The notes under the pieces are model-generated. The model did not search any database and was not told where the DNA came from. It saw nothing but the letters and a program-made list of their open reading frames with translations. From an uncultured Acidobacteriia bacterium (GTDB lineage: Bacteria > Acidobacteriota > Terriglobia > Bryobacterales > Bryobacteraceae), in assembly GCA_903907865.1 (NCBI GenBank), contig CAIVPR010000044.1, positions 124,001 through 188,000 on the forward strand: DNA of 64,000 nucleotides, read 5' to 3'. A program made the position numbers and the translations under genes. This document shows positions 26,241-34,313 of this stretch, piece by piece. Positions within the stretch are counted from its first letter, which is position 1, and each line of letters begins with the position of its first letter.

Positions 26241-29210
26241 CTAGGTCCAGGCGGCTAGCTTCTGTTCCAGCGCTTCCCGGTCGATCGGTTTCGACAGATA
26301 GTCGCTCATCCCGGCCGCCAGACAGCGTTCGCGCTCGCCCTGGAGAACATTGGCGGTCAGTGCGATGATCGGGATCTCGGCACCCCCGGGTGCCTGCCGG
26401 ATGGCCTTGGTCGCTTCGAAACCGTCCATCTCCGGCATTTGGCAGTCCATCAAGATTGCAGAGAAGGCCCCGGACACGTAGGCATCCAGCGCCTCCCGGC
26501 CGTTGTTCGCGATGGCCGACGCGTAGCCAAGTTTCTTCAAGTAGAGAACGGCAACCCGCTGGTTGACCGCGTTGTCTTCCACCACCAGGATCCGCTTTCC
26601 GGCGGTCAGGTTGGATGCCGCCGAGTTTTCCCTCTTCGGCGCTCCCTTTGCCTTTTCCCTCGTGGGGGCGGACTCCAGAATGCGCCCCAGTGCCCGCAGC
26701 AGCGTCGATTCCCGTAGGGGCTTCATCAAGACGTCGTCGACGGACCCCGCGCGAATCGAGTCCCGGTCGCTGTGCGAGGACAGGATCAGGATGGGCAATC
26801 TTTCAAACTCGGGCAACTCGCGGATGGACCGGGCCAACATCACACCGTCGATCTCCGGCATCCGGAAATCCGACAGCACCGCGTCATACGGCTTTTCGTT
26901 GCGCATCGAGGCCCGCAGTTCCACCAGCGCGTCGACGGCACCCTCGACGGCGACCACGGCGCATTCGTTGCGCTCCAGTTGCAATTGCAGTACCCGCCGG
27001 TTGGTGGCGTTGTCGTCGATGACCAGGATTCGGCGACCAGCCAGCCGGGCCGGCTTGGCTTCCGGCGCGGGCGGGATGCCGACCCGGATCGTGAACCAGA
27101 ATGTCGAGCCCGAGCCGGCCTGGCTGACGACGCCGATTTCCCCTCCCATCAGTTCCACCAGACGTTTGGAAATCGCCAGTCCCAAGCCGGTGCCCGCAAA
27201 GCGCCGGGTGCTGGAGGAGTCCGCCTGGCTGAAGGCGCGGAACAAGCGCTTCTGGTCTTCGTCAGTGATGCCGATGCCCGTGTCGCGGACCTCGAAGCGG
27301 ATCAGGCCCGAATCCGCAGCCAGGTCCACCACCTGGACGCTGACCGCAACCTCGCCCCGTTCCGTGAATTTGATGGCATTGGCCAGCAGGTTGAGCAGGA
27401 TCTGCCTCAGCCTGTGCTGGTCCCCGCGGACCAGGGACGGGGACGAAGTCGGCTCGGGGAGGATGAGCTCCAACCCCTTGCCGTGCGCCGCAGCCGCCAC
27501 GATCTCGACGCATTCCTCGATTGCGTTGAACAACTCGAACTCGACGTCATCGAGGTCGAGCTTGCCCGCGTCAATCTTGGAGAAGTCGAGGATGTCGTTG
27601 ATGATCGACAGCAGCGCCTCCCCGGAATTGCGGATCGTGGAGACGTACTCGCGCTGGTCGCTGTTGAGCTGGGTGTCCATCAACAGGGCCGTCATTCCGA
27701 TGACGCCGTTCATGGGCGTCCGGATCTCATGGCTCATGGTGGCGAGGAAGTCGCTCTTGGCGCGGGCCGCGGCCTCGGCTGCGTCGCGCGCGGCGGCCAA
27801 TTCCACAGACTGGGCTTTGAGGGCAATCTCGTTGCGCCGGATCTCGGTTACATCCTGCACAAACCCCCGCATGCCTGGACGGTCCTTCATTTCCGTTCGA
27901 ACCGGCTCCGCGACCATGTGCAAATGCCGGACGGTTCCGCTCGGCAGGACCAATTCATAGTTGTAGACGCCGGTGCCCAATTCCTTCTGCGCGTGGGTGT
28001 AGGCGCGGACGAGGCGTTTCCGGTCGCGCGGGTCCACCATGCGGCCCAGGAATTCCTCGATCGTCGGGGGGCCGAGGGCGGCGTCCCGTTCGAAGATTGT
28101 GAACATGGCGTTCGAGCATCGAACCTTTCGGTTCTCGTCGATCTCCCAACTGCCGATGGATGCCATGCGTTGGGTTGTTTCAAGCAGTTCCTGCGCGCGG
28201 CGGTTGCGCGACGCCAAGTCCTTCTGTTCCGTGATGTCCCGGAAATAGATGGAAAGTCCACCCAGGGTGGGATGACACGCAACGTCGAGCCATGTGCCCA
28301 GGTCCGAGTGCCGGGCCTCGAACCTGGCCGGGCGCCCCTCGGCCACCGTCTTGCGGAAGTGGGCGAGGAATTCGGGGTCGGCGTCGGGAAACAAATCTGT
28401 AAGACTTCCTCCGACGGTCGCCTTGTCACCGAGTGCAATCCGCGCCTTTTGGTTGAGATGCGTGATTATCAGGGCGGAGTCGGCTGCCACGATGCTGTCC
28501 AAGGTGCCGTCCAGCACCGACGACAGCCGGTCGGCCGATTCGCGCAACCACGTTTCCAATTGCTGCCGACGACCCAACTCGCGAAGGGCCACCCACAACC
28601 CGACCAAGCCCAGCACCAAGGCGCTCGCCAGCGTAATCCCCATGGCTGCGAATGCGATGGTGTTATCGCGCTGCCGCCGGTATTTCAGTTCCTCGACCAG
28701 CAAGGTTTCGGAAGCCTGCGCGCGGCTGATCCCGGACTGCAGGAAGGCGTCGAATTCGTCCGACAGCCGCTGCAGATTTGACGGAGTGGCCCGTTCCAAG
28801 GCGGCGAGGCGGCTTTCAGCCCCGGCCGAAAAGGCCCTCAAACCCGAATTGCCGTTGGAAACCGGACGGTTGGTGGCAATGCCGAGCGCGACATGGATGC
28901 GTTCGCGGCAAGCCCCCACGGCTGTCGACAGGTCCTCGGGATGCGGCGGGTTGCCTCCGCGCGGGACTTGGTCGTGGACTCTTTCGCAAGCGTTTGCGAT
29001 GGACTGCAGACTGGCCGTGACCGCATAGGAGCGCTCAATCCCCCGCGCATCCTCGGCGGACTTCGAAATGACCCTCAATTCCAACGCACGGGCCGTGATC
29101 AGCAGGACGATGGCCGTCGAAAAGCTCGCCTTGATCTTGGAGCGGGATGAGATCACAGTTTGTCCGTTCGGACCGTGGACTGCCTTGGTCCTCAATCTGA
29201 ATTGTTTCAC
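26241..29210 (-). CDS. Hybrid sensor histidine kinase with two receiver domains
   Basis: 989 aa, GTG start. Membrane helices are near residues 27-45 and 180-210 and enclose a periplasmic sensor of about 135 residues. Then come two PAS-like domains (about 220-330 and 335-455), the dimerisation domain with the phospho-His in '[19 protein letters not shown]' (about 490), an ATPase domain with '[13 protein letters not shown]' and '[18 protein letters not shown]', a first receiver ('[12 protein letters not shown]') and a second receiver ('[13 protein letters not shown]', '[14 protein letters not shown]'). It has no Hpt domain. It is divergent from a REC-PP2C gene 94 nt away, a likely output partner. 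Confidence 0.93.
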   Translation of the reverse strand: MKQFRLRTKAVHGPNGQTVISSRSKIKASFSTAIVLLITARALELRVISKSAEDARGIERSYAVTASLQSIANACERVHDQVPRGGNPPHPEDLSTAVGACRERIHVALGIATNRPVSNGNSGLRAFSAGAESRLAALERATPSNLQRLSDEFDAFLQSGISRAQASETLLVEELKYRRQRDNTIAFAAMGITLASALVLGLVGLWVALRELGRRQQLETWLRESADRLSSVLDGTLDSIVAADSALIITHLNQKARIALGDKATVGGSLTDLFPDADPEFLAHFRKTVAEGRPARFEARHSDLGTWLDVACHPTLGGLSIYFRDITEQKDLASRNRRAQELLETTQRMASIGSWEIDENRKVRCSNAMFTIFERDAALGPPTIEEFLGRMVDPRDRKRLVRAYTHAQKELGTGVYNYELVLPSGTVRHLHMVAEPVRTEMKDRPGMRGFVQDVTEIRRNEIALKAQSVELAAARDAAEAAARAKSDFLATMSHEIRTPMNGVIGMTALLMDTQLNSDQREYVSTIRNSGEALLSIINDILDFSKIDAGKLDLDDVEFELFNAIEECVEIVAAAAHGKGLELILPEPTSSPSLVRGDQHRLRQILLNLLANAIKFTERGEVAVSVQVVDLAADSGLIRFEVRDTGIGITDEDQKRLFRAFSQADSSSTRRFAGTGLGLAISKRLVELMGGEIGVVSQAGSGSTFWFTIRVGIPPAPEAKPARLAGRRILVIDDNATNRRVLQLQLERNECAVVAVEGAVDALVELRASMRNEKPYDAVLSDFRMPEIDGVMLARSIRELPEFERLPILILSSHSDRDSIRAGSVDDVLMKPLRESTLLRALGRILESAPTREKAKGAPKRENSAASNLTAGKRILVVEDNAVNQRVAVLYLKKLGYASAIANNGREALDAYVSGAFSAILMDCQMPEMDGFEATKAIRQAPGGAEIPIIALTANVLQGERERCLAAGMSDYLSKPIDREALEQKLAAWT

Positions 29211-29304
29211 GACGGCACACGAGCCGCGCCGACGCAGTGTGACGAATGGGGTCGGGGCGTTGTCATGAATGGGTTATGATAACCGCAGGTAGTCGACGAA
29301 AATT

Positions 29305-30501
29305 GTGAAGATACTGCTCGTCGAAGATGATCCGGCCGCCAGTCGATTGTATGCCCGTTTGTTGGCGGGCATCGGGCACGAAGCAGTGCTGGCCGAGGAT
29401 GGCGATGCCGCTTGGGATCTCCTCCGCAATAGCGACATTTCGCTCGTCGTCACCGACTGGATGATGCCCAACCTGAGCGGGCCGGCGCTCTGCCGAAAGA
29501 TCCGGGAGACGGATTTCGGCCACTACGTCTACGTCATCCTTTGCACCGCCAAGAGCGACAAGGCCGACCTTGTGGAAGGCATGGAGGCGGGCGCGGACGA
29601 TTTCCTTTCCAAGCCGATCACGGCGGGCGAATTCCGGGTGCGGATTCGGGCAGGGGAGCGGATTCTCGCGCTGGAGCGGGGGTTGGCCGAGCGCAACAAG
29701 GAACTGGGCGACGCGTACCGGCTGATCGAGGAGGATCTCAAGGCCGCCGCTTGGATGCAGGAGAACCTGCTTCCGGCGCGCGTCCTTTCCGCCGAGGGCG
29801 TGGCGTGCCGCTGGAGATTCCGTCCCTGCAGCTACATCGCGGGGGATACGCTGAATGTCTTCCCGCTGGGCCACGGCAAGGTTGGATTCTATGTGCTGGA
29901 CGTTTCGGGACACGGGGTCCCCGCCGCCATGCTTTCGGTCACTCTGAGCATGGTCCTCGCACCCACGGCGACTTTCGGCAGTCCCCTGAAGCGCTTGAAC
30001 ATGGAGACCGGGGAGTTCGAGGCCATGGATCCGTCGCAAGCCATCGAGGAACTCAACCGGCGGTTCCAAACGACCGACGACCAGTATTTCACCATGATCT
30101 ACGGCGTGCTGGACACGCGCCATCGCCGCCTCAGGATGGCCCAGGCCGGACATCCCAACCCGATCCTTCTTTCGGCGGACGGGACAACGTCCGTGCTGGG
30201 CACCGGCGGCATGCCGGTAGGCCTTTGGCAGGACATCAGTTTCGATCTGATCGACATCCCGTTCGAGCCAGGGGACAGGCTGTTCCTCTATTCAGACGGC
30301 GTTAGCGAATGCGCCAATCCGGAGGACGAAATGTTCGGCGATGAGCGGGTGCTCGAGTATTTGAGCGGCTCCCGCGGCCTAACCTTGGACGGTGTGATGG
30401 GCGGACTTGAGTCCACTCTGGACCAGTGGCGGGGAGCCCGGGATTTCCGGGACGATGTTTCAGTTATGATGCTTGAGTTCGTAGGGGAGGCTGAACAATG
30501 A
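29305..30501 (+). CDS. Response regulator with PP2C/SpoIIE-type phosphatase output (RsbU-like)
   Basis: 398 aa, GTG start. The receiver domain (about 1-122) has 'LVEDDPAASRLYARLL', phospho-Asp in 'LVVTDWMMPNLSGP' and the Lys of 'DFLSKPIT'. A coiled linker leads to a SpoIIE-like serine phosphatase with 'AGDTLNVF', 'YVLDVSGHGVPAAMLSV', 'AGHPNPILL' and 'LFLYSDGVSECAN', including the metal Asp residues. It would dephosphorylate the STAS protein encoded downstream. It overlaps the next gene by 4 nt (ATGA) and begins the partner-switching operon. Confidence 0.93.
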   Translation: MKILLVEDDPAASRLYARLLAGIGHEAVLAEDGDAAWDLLRNSDISLVVTDWMMPNLSGPALCRKIRETDFGHYVYVILCTAKSDKADLVEGMEAGADDFLSKPITAGEFRVRIRAGERILALERGLAERNKELGDAYRLIEEDLKAAAWMQENLLPARVLSAEGVACRWRFRPCSYIAGDTLNVFPLGHGKVGFYVLDVSGHGVPAAMLSVTLSMVLAPTATFGSPLKRLNMETGEFEAMDPSQAIEELNRRFQTTDDQYFTMIYGVLDTRHRRLRMAQAGHPNPILLSADGTTSVLGTGGMPVGLWQDISFDLIDIPFEPGDRLFLYSDGVSECANPEDEMFGDERVLEYLSGSRGLTLDGVMGGLESTLDQWRGARDFRDDVSVMMLEFVGEAEQ

Positions 30502-31658
30502 AAGCGATGATCCTGGCGGCTGGAAAAGGAACACGGGTCCGGCCCATTACCAATCTGGTGCCAAAGCCGATGATCCCCTTGCTGGGGAAGCCTGTCATGC
30601 AGTCGATCATCGAGCACCTGAAGGCTTGCGGTTTCGATCAGATCATGGTCAACACCAGCCACCTGGCGCCACTGATCGAGGACTATTTCCGCGACGGGTC
30701 GAGCTTCGGCGTCGAAATGGCCTACTCGTTCGAGGGCCGGATCGTCAACGGGGAAGTGGTGGGCGAAGCTGTGGGGTCGGCGGGCGGCTTGAAGCGGATC
30801 CAGGAGTTTTCGGGCTTCTTCGACGACACGTTCGTGGTCCTCTGTGGCGACGCGCTAATCAATGTCGACCTGAAGAAGGCCGTCGAGTTCCACAAGGAGC
30901 GCGGTGCCATCGCCACCATCATCCTGCGCAACGTGCCGCGCGAGGAAGTCTTCAAGTACGGCGTGGTGGCCACGGAGCCGGATGGGCGCATCACGTTGTT
31001 TCAAGAGAAGCCGAAGGTGGAGGAGGCGGTCTCCACGACCATCAACACCGGCATCTACATCTTCGAGCCAGGAGTTTTCGACTACATTCCGGCCAACCAG
31101 CAGTTCGACATCGGCGGCGAGTTGTTCCCGCGCCTGGTCGCGGCCGGCGCTCCCATGTACGGCATCGACCTGCCTTTCGAGTGGATCGACATCGGCAACG
31201 TGTCCGACTTCTGGTCCGCCACCATGCTGGCGCTGAATGGCGGCATTCAGGACTACAAGTTGCCTGGGCGCGAAGTGATGCCGGGAGTCCGCATGGGCCT
31301 GAACGTGTCGTGGAATCCGGACAAGGTGACCATTACCGGGCCGGTGGTGATCGGGGGCAGCGTGTTCATCGGCGACGGGGCCGTGATCGAGGGGCCGAGC
31401 CTGATCGGTGCCGGTTCCGTGATCGAGGCCGGTGCCTCACTCAAGCAATGTATTCTTGGGGAGTACACGCGGGTCAGCTCGGTGGCACGCTTCGAGAATG
31501 TTCTGGTGTTCGGCCCGAACTGCATCAACCCGGATGGCAGCCATTTGGATATCCGGGAGACGCAGCTTGGCTGGTTGGTGGACGACGCGAGGCGCCGGGA
31601 CGAGTTGCCGGTGGGGGCGATTGCGCTGGTGGAAGCGACGCTCGAGTTGGACCAGTAG
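30498..31658 (+). CDS. NDP-sugar pyrophosphorylase (GDP-mannose/glucose-1-P nucleotidyltransferase family)
   Basis: 386 aa. The nucleotidyltransferase domain opens 'MKAMILAAGKGTRVRPITNLVPKPMIPLLGKPVM', with the G-x-G-T-R-x-(R/L)P-(L/I)T pyrophosphorylase loop and the KPM lysine; 'VVLCGDALINVDL' and 'FEWIDIGNVSDFW' follow. From about residue 255 a left-handed beta-helix with hexapeptide repeats ('GPVVIGGSVFIGDGAVIEGPSLIGAGSVI') forms the C-terminus. It makes an activated sugar, probably for polysaccharide. Its position between a phosphatase and an anti-sigma antagonist gene is unusual and suggests that this operon controls polysaccharide output. Confidence 0.88.
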   Translation: MKAMILAAGKGTRVRPITNLVPKPMIPLLGKPVMQSIIEHLKACGFDQIMVNTSHLAPLIEDYFRDGSSFGVEMAYSFEGRIVNGEVVGEAVGSAGGLKRIQEFSGFFDDTFVVLCGDALINVDLKKAVEFHKERGAIATIILRNVPREEVFKYGVVATEPDGRITLFQEKPKVEEAVSTTINTGIYIFEPGVFDYIPANQQFDIGGELFPRLVAAGAPMYGIDLPFEWIDIGNVSDFWSATMLALNGGIQDYKLPGREVMPGVRMGLNVSWNPDKVTITGPVVIGGSVFIGDGAVIEGPSLIGAGSVIEAGASLKQCILGEYTRVSSVARFENVLVFGPNCINPDGSHLDIRETQLGWLVDDARRRDELPVGAIALVEATLELDQ

Positions 31659-31692
31659 GCCAGCCTGTTGAATCGGAGGAAAAGGGAAAACA

Positions 31693-32031
31693 ATGCGATT
31701 TGAAAACAGTACGACAAAGGGCCTGCTTATTTCCAAAGTGTTGGACGCGCGCGTCGACGCGGCCGTGGCGCACGACCTGAAGGCTGCGTTGCTGACTCAT
31801 TTTCAACCCGAGCCGCAGACTGTGGTCCTGAATCTGGAAGCTGTCGGCTTTGTTGATTCGAGCGGCCTCGGGGCCTTGGTGAGCGTGCTCAAGAACCGCG
31901 GCAACGGCGGGGATCTGGTGATTTGCGGCGCAACCGGTGCGGTTGCAAGCATGTTCAAGCTGACCCGCATGGACAAGGTGTTCCGTGTTTTCGGCACCGT
32001 CGACGACGCTGTCCAAGCTCTGGGCAAGTAA
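31693..32031 (+). CDS. STAS-domain anti-sigma factor antagonist
   Basis: 112 aa, preceded by an AGGAAAAGGG ribosome site. It is a single STAS domain: 'VVLNLEAVGFVDSSGLGALVSVLKNRGNGGDLVICGA' contains the conserved Ser of the DSSGL motif that is phosphorylated by the RsbW-type kinase, and 'MFKLTRMDKVFRVFGTVDDAV' is the usual C-terminal helix pair. Unphosphorylated it would bind the kinase encoded 3 nt downstream. This is the switch partner of the upstream PP2C. Confidence 0.92.
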   Translation: MRFENSTTKGLLISKVLDARVDAAVAHDLKAALLTHFQPEPQTVVLNLEAVGFVDSSGLGALVSVLKNRGNGGDLVICGATGAVASMFKLTRMDKVFRVFGTVDDAVQALGK

Positions 32032-32034
32032 TTC

Positions 32035-32517
32035 GTGGAAAGCGCAAAGGCCGTGAAGTGGATTCGTCTCACAATCGCAAGCGAGCTCGAAGGGGCAACA
32101 CTGGTTGGCCAGAGCGTGCACGCCATCTGCGTCCACCTGGGGCTGGACGAGACGACCACCTTCGGGATTGAACTCTGCGTGGTGGAGAGCGTGACCAACG
32201 CCATCCGCCACGGCTACAAATTGGCCGCGGGCAACGAGGTGACTGTCAACCTTGCTGTTTTCGACACACGCGTTGAAGTGGAAGTCGCCGACGAAGGACT
32301 GTCCATGCCGGAAGCCAACGTTCAAGCTTTGCGCCAAGGCTCCTCGGTCTTCGATTTCGACGAGAACGATCTGGACTCAGTGCCGGAGGGCGGCATGGGG
32401 CTGCAGATCATCCACGCCACCATGGACGGTGTCGATTATGTTACGGACGGCAAGACCAATCGATTGCGGATGGTCAAGAACCTGCCCGAGCCGGAAGCCT
32501 TGCATGCGGCAGTTTGA
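32035..32517 (+). CDS. RsbW-like serine-protein kinase / anti-sigma factor
   Basis: 160 aa, GTG start 3 nt after the STAS stop. It is a GHKL ATPase of the HATPase_c_2 type: N box 'FGIELCVVESVTNAIRHGY', G1 'VEVEVADEGLSMP', G2 'EGGMGLQIIHATMDGVDY'. The kinase would phosphorylate the STAS Ser and sequester a partner when ADP/ATP and phosphatase state allow. No sigma factor gene is in the operon, so the sequestered target lies elsewhere or is not a sigma factor. Confidence 0.9.
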   Translation: MESAKAVKWIRLTIASELEGATLVGQSVHAICVHLGLDETTTFGIELCVVESVTNAIRHGYKLAAGNEVTVNLAVFDTRVEVEVADEGLSMPEANVQALRQGSSVFDFDENDLDSVPEGGMGLQIIHATMDGVDYVTDGKTNRLRMVKNLPEPEALHAAV

Positions 32518-32535
32518 ACCTTTGAGCGTAACCCT

Positions 32536-33222
32536 ATGAGCGATTCCCCCGGCCAACCCCTCTGGAAGTTGTTGAACGTACTCTGCAAGCCGCACCCTTG
32601 GCACGGAATCTCGCCCGGCGAGGACGCGCCCGCGTTGGTGAACTGCTTCATCGAAGTGGTTCCGTGCGACACCGTGAAATACGAGATCGACAAGGTTAGC
32701 GGGTACCTGAAGGTTGACCGGCCCCAGCGCTATTCGAACATCTGTCCGGCACTTTACGGTTTCCTGCCGCAGAGCTATTGCGGCGAGTCCGTGGCCGAAT
32801 TCTCCAAGCAGAAGACGGGGCGCGATCTGGCTGGCGACGGCGACCCGCTCGACTTCTGCGTTCTAACCGACCGTCCCATCGAGCATGGAAATTTGCTGGT
32901 GGAGTGTATTCCCATCGGCGGTTTCCGCATGCTGGACAGCGGCGAGGTGGACGACAAGATTATCGCAGTGCTGAAGGACGACGCGACCTACGGGCTGTGG
33001 AGGGATATCGACCAGGCGCCCGACTTTGTTCTCGACAGGATGCGCCACTATTTCCTGACCTACAAGCTGCCGCCGGGCGCGGTGTCGAGCAAGTGCGAGA
33101 TCACCCACACATATGGGGTGGCGGAAGCGCACGAGGTGATACGGCGGAGTTTTGCGGATTATCAGGAGCGGTTTGGGAACTTGGAAGATATGTTGACGTC
33201 GGCGTTGTCGCTGATGCGATAG
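32536..33222 (+). CDS. ppa: Inorganic pyrophosphatase (family I-like)
   Basis: 228 aa. Hydrolyses pyrophosphate. The active-site signature 'LAGDGDPLDFCVLTDRP' matches the family I D-x-D-P-x-D motif, with 'CFIEVVPCDTVKYEIDKVSGYLKVDRPQRYSN' (Lys/Glu ligands) and 'PALYGFLPQSYCG' (Tyr). The protein is longer than E. coli Ppa at the N-terminus, as in some eukaryote-like forms. Being last in the operon with an NDP-sugar pyrophosphorylase, it would pull that reaction forward by removing PPi. Its 3' end overlaps the convergent PEP-CTERM gene by 61 nt. Confidence 0.9.
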   Translation: MSDSPGQPLWKLLNVLCKPHPWHGISPGEDAPALVNCFIEVVPCDTVKYEIDKVSGYLKVDRPQRYSNICPALYGFLPQSYCGESVAEFSKQKTGRDLAGDGDPLDFCVLTDRPIEHGNLLVECIPIGGFRMLDSGEVDDKIIAVLKDDATYGLWRDIDQAPDFVLDRMRHYFLTYKLPPGAVSSKCEITHTYGVAEAHEVIRRSFADYQERFGNLEDMLTSALSLMR

Positions 33223-34130
33223 ACCGGAAAACGCTTGGCACCAAAGGCGAGCGCCACTCCGAATCCGGCCAGGAGCCACGTGCCTGGTTCCGGGGCAGTT
33301 TCAGTGGCTGCTTGGGTGTAGTCGAAGCCGGAGTCCGCCGTCAATTGGATTGCCCCGGTGTATGGAGCGCCGTTCTGGAGCGCCATGGACTGCAATCCTT
33401 CCCAGAGCATGGTGTTGCCGAAGTTCCCGGCCGCATCCACCGCTTCACCGTCGATTGCACGGGTAAGGTTGGTGGTCTCCATGGACATCAGACCCGTCAA
33501 CACATCCCCGTTGGAAGCAACGATGCTTGTGGTGATCAGGCTAAACACCAACTCGGATTCCTGAACGTTGGTGAAGCCGTTGCAGACGCTCACGGTGTTG
33601 ATGGAGCCCTTGACACACCCTGCGGATGATGCTGAGGAATCCGTTCCGTTGCTGCTTCGAAGGCTCAGGTGGGCCGTGAAGCCCGCCGCCGCCTCGATGA
33701 GGCCGTTCAGATTGGTTCTGTTCGCCGGAGTCACACTCGAGAGCAGGGTCCCCTCAACCAACGCCCCGAAGGTCAGGGTCACATTGGATGCGCTGAGCCC
33801 GCTCACAACAAACGAATCCTGCGTTTGTGCCGATGCGTCACCCGCTGCGGCAAATGCAGTTCCAAGCCCGGTCCCGCCTCCCGACTCCGATCTCACCCGG
33901 ATAAAGCCCAGCCCCGCCTCCGCCATGGCGCTGGCTGAGCCCGGTCCCGCGAAGCCGACGAGGGCCGCCGTATTCGTGGCGATCTGGCAGGTACTGCCAG
34001 TTTGCGAGCCGCCGGCAGTCGGGCCGATGCCAATTTCGACGTTGCAAGACGTCGTTGGCCCCGCAATCGCGAAGACCGGAAGAAGGACGGGTAGGGTTGC
34101 CAGTGTGAGACGGAGGAGGCGGTTGTTCAT
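33162..34130 (-). CDS. PEP-CTERM anchored exported protein
   Basis: 322 aa. A signal peptide ('NRLLRLTLATLPVLLPVFAIAG') leads into a Ser/Thr/Gly/Ala-rich beta domain with little charge. The C-terminus has the PEP-CTERM sorting signal: 'APEPGTWLLAGFGVALAFGAKRF', that is PEP, hydrophobic helix and basic tail, which exosortase would process. Unlike most, about 20 more residues ('PVYRISDNADVNISSKFPNRS') follow, and these are encoded by the 3' end of the pyrophosphatase gene on the other strand. Such proteins are linked to exopolysaccharide or biofilm matrix. No exosortase gene is in this window. Confidence 0.82.
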   Translation of the reverse strand: MNNRLLRLTLATLPVLLPVFAIAGPTTSCNVEIGIGPTAGGSQTGSTCQIATNTAALVGFAGPGSASAMAEAGLGFIRVRSESGGGTGLGTAFAAAGDASAQTQDSFVVSGLSASNVTLTFGALVEGTLLSSVTPANRTNLNGLIEAAAGFTAHLSLRSSNGTDSSASSAGCVKGSINTVSVCNGFTNVQESELVFSLITTSIVASNGDVLTGLMSMETTNLTRAIDGEAVDAAGNFGNTMLWEGLQSMALQNGAPYTGAIQLTADSGFDYTQAATETAPEPGTWLLAGFGVALAFGAKRFPVYRISDNADVNISSKFPNRS

Positions 34131-34301
34131 GAGATTAAGGCCATCCTAGCAGCCAAACGGCCACCCGTGGCCTCAAAAAGGGTTCTTGAGATTCTCAATT
34201 CTTCTCAAGCAAGGGATCTGAGGTGTTACACGATCCGCGGTTCCGCTATTTTGGGCGGTACCGCGGGGCGCATTCGGCCTCTAGTACTACTTGGTCTGCG
34301 A

Positions 34302-34307
34302 TACTGT
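34302..34307 (+). promoter_or_regulatory. -10-like TACTGT, 6 nt before ATG
   Basis: TACTGT precedes the ATG at 34314 by 6 nt. The upstream gap 34131-34313 holds no other gene; a leaderless start is suggested. Confidence 0.35.
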
Positions 34308-34313
34308 GAGGCA

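Noticed and set aside
26563-28781. Long plus-strand ORFs of 465 and 669 aa opposite the hybrid kinase gene
   Set aside because: They are antisense to a gene with clear kinase motifs, their residues are typical of GC-rich shadow frames, and they contain no recognisable domain.
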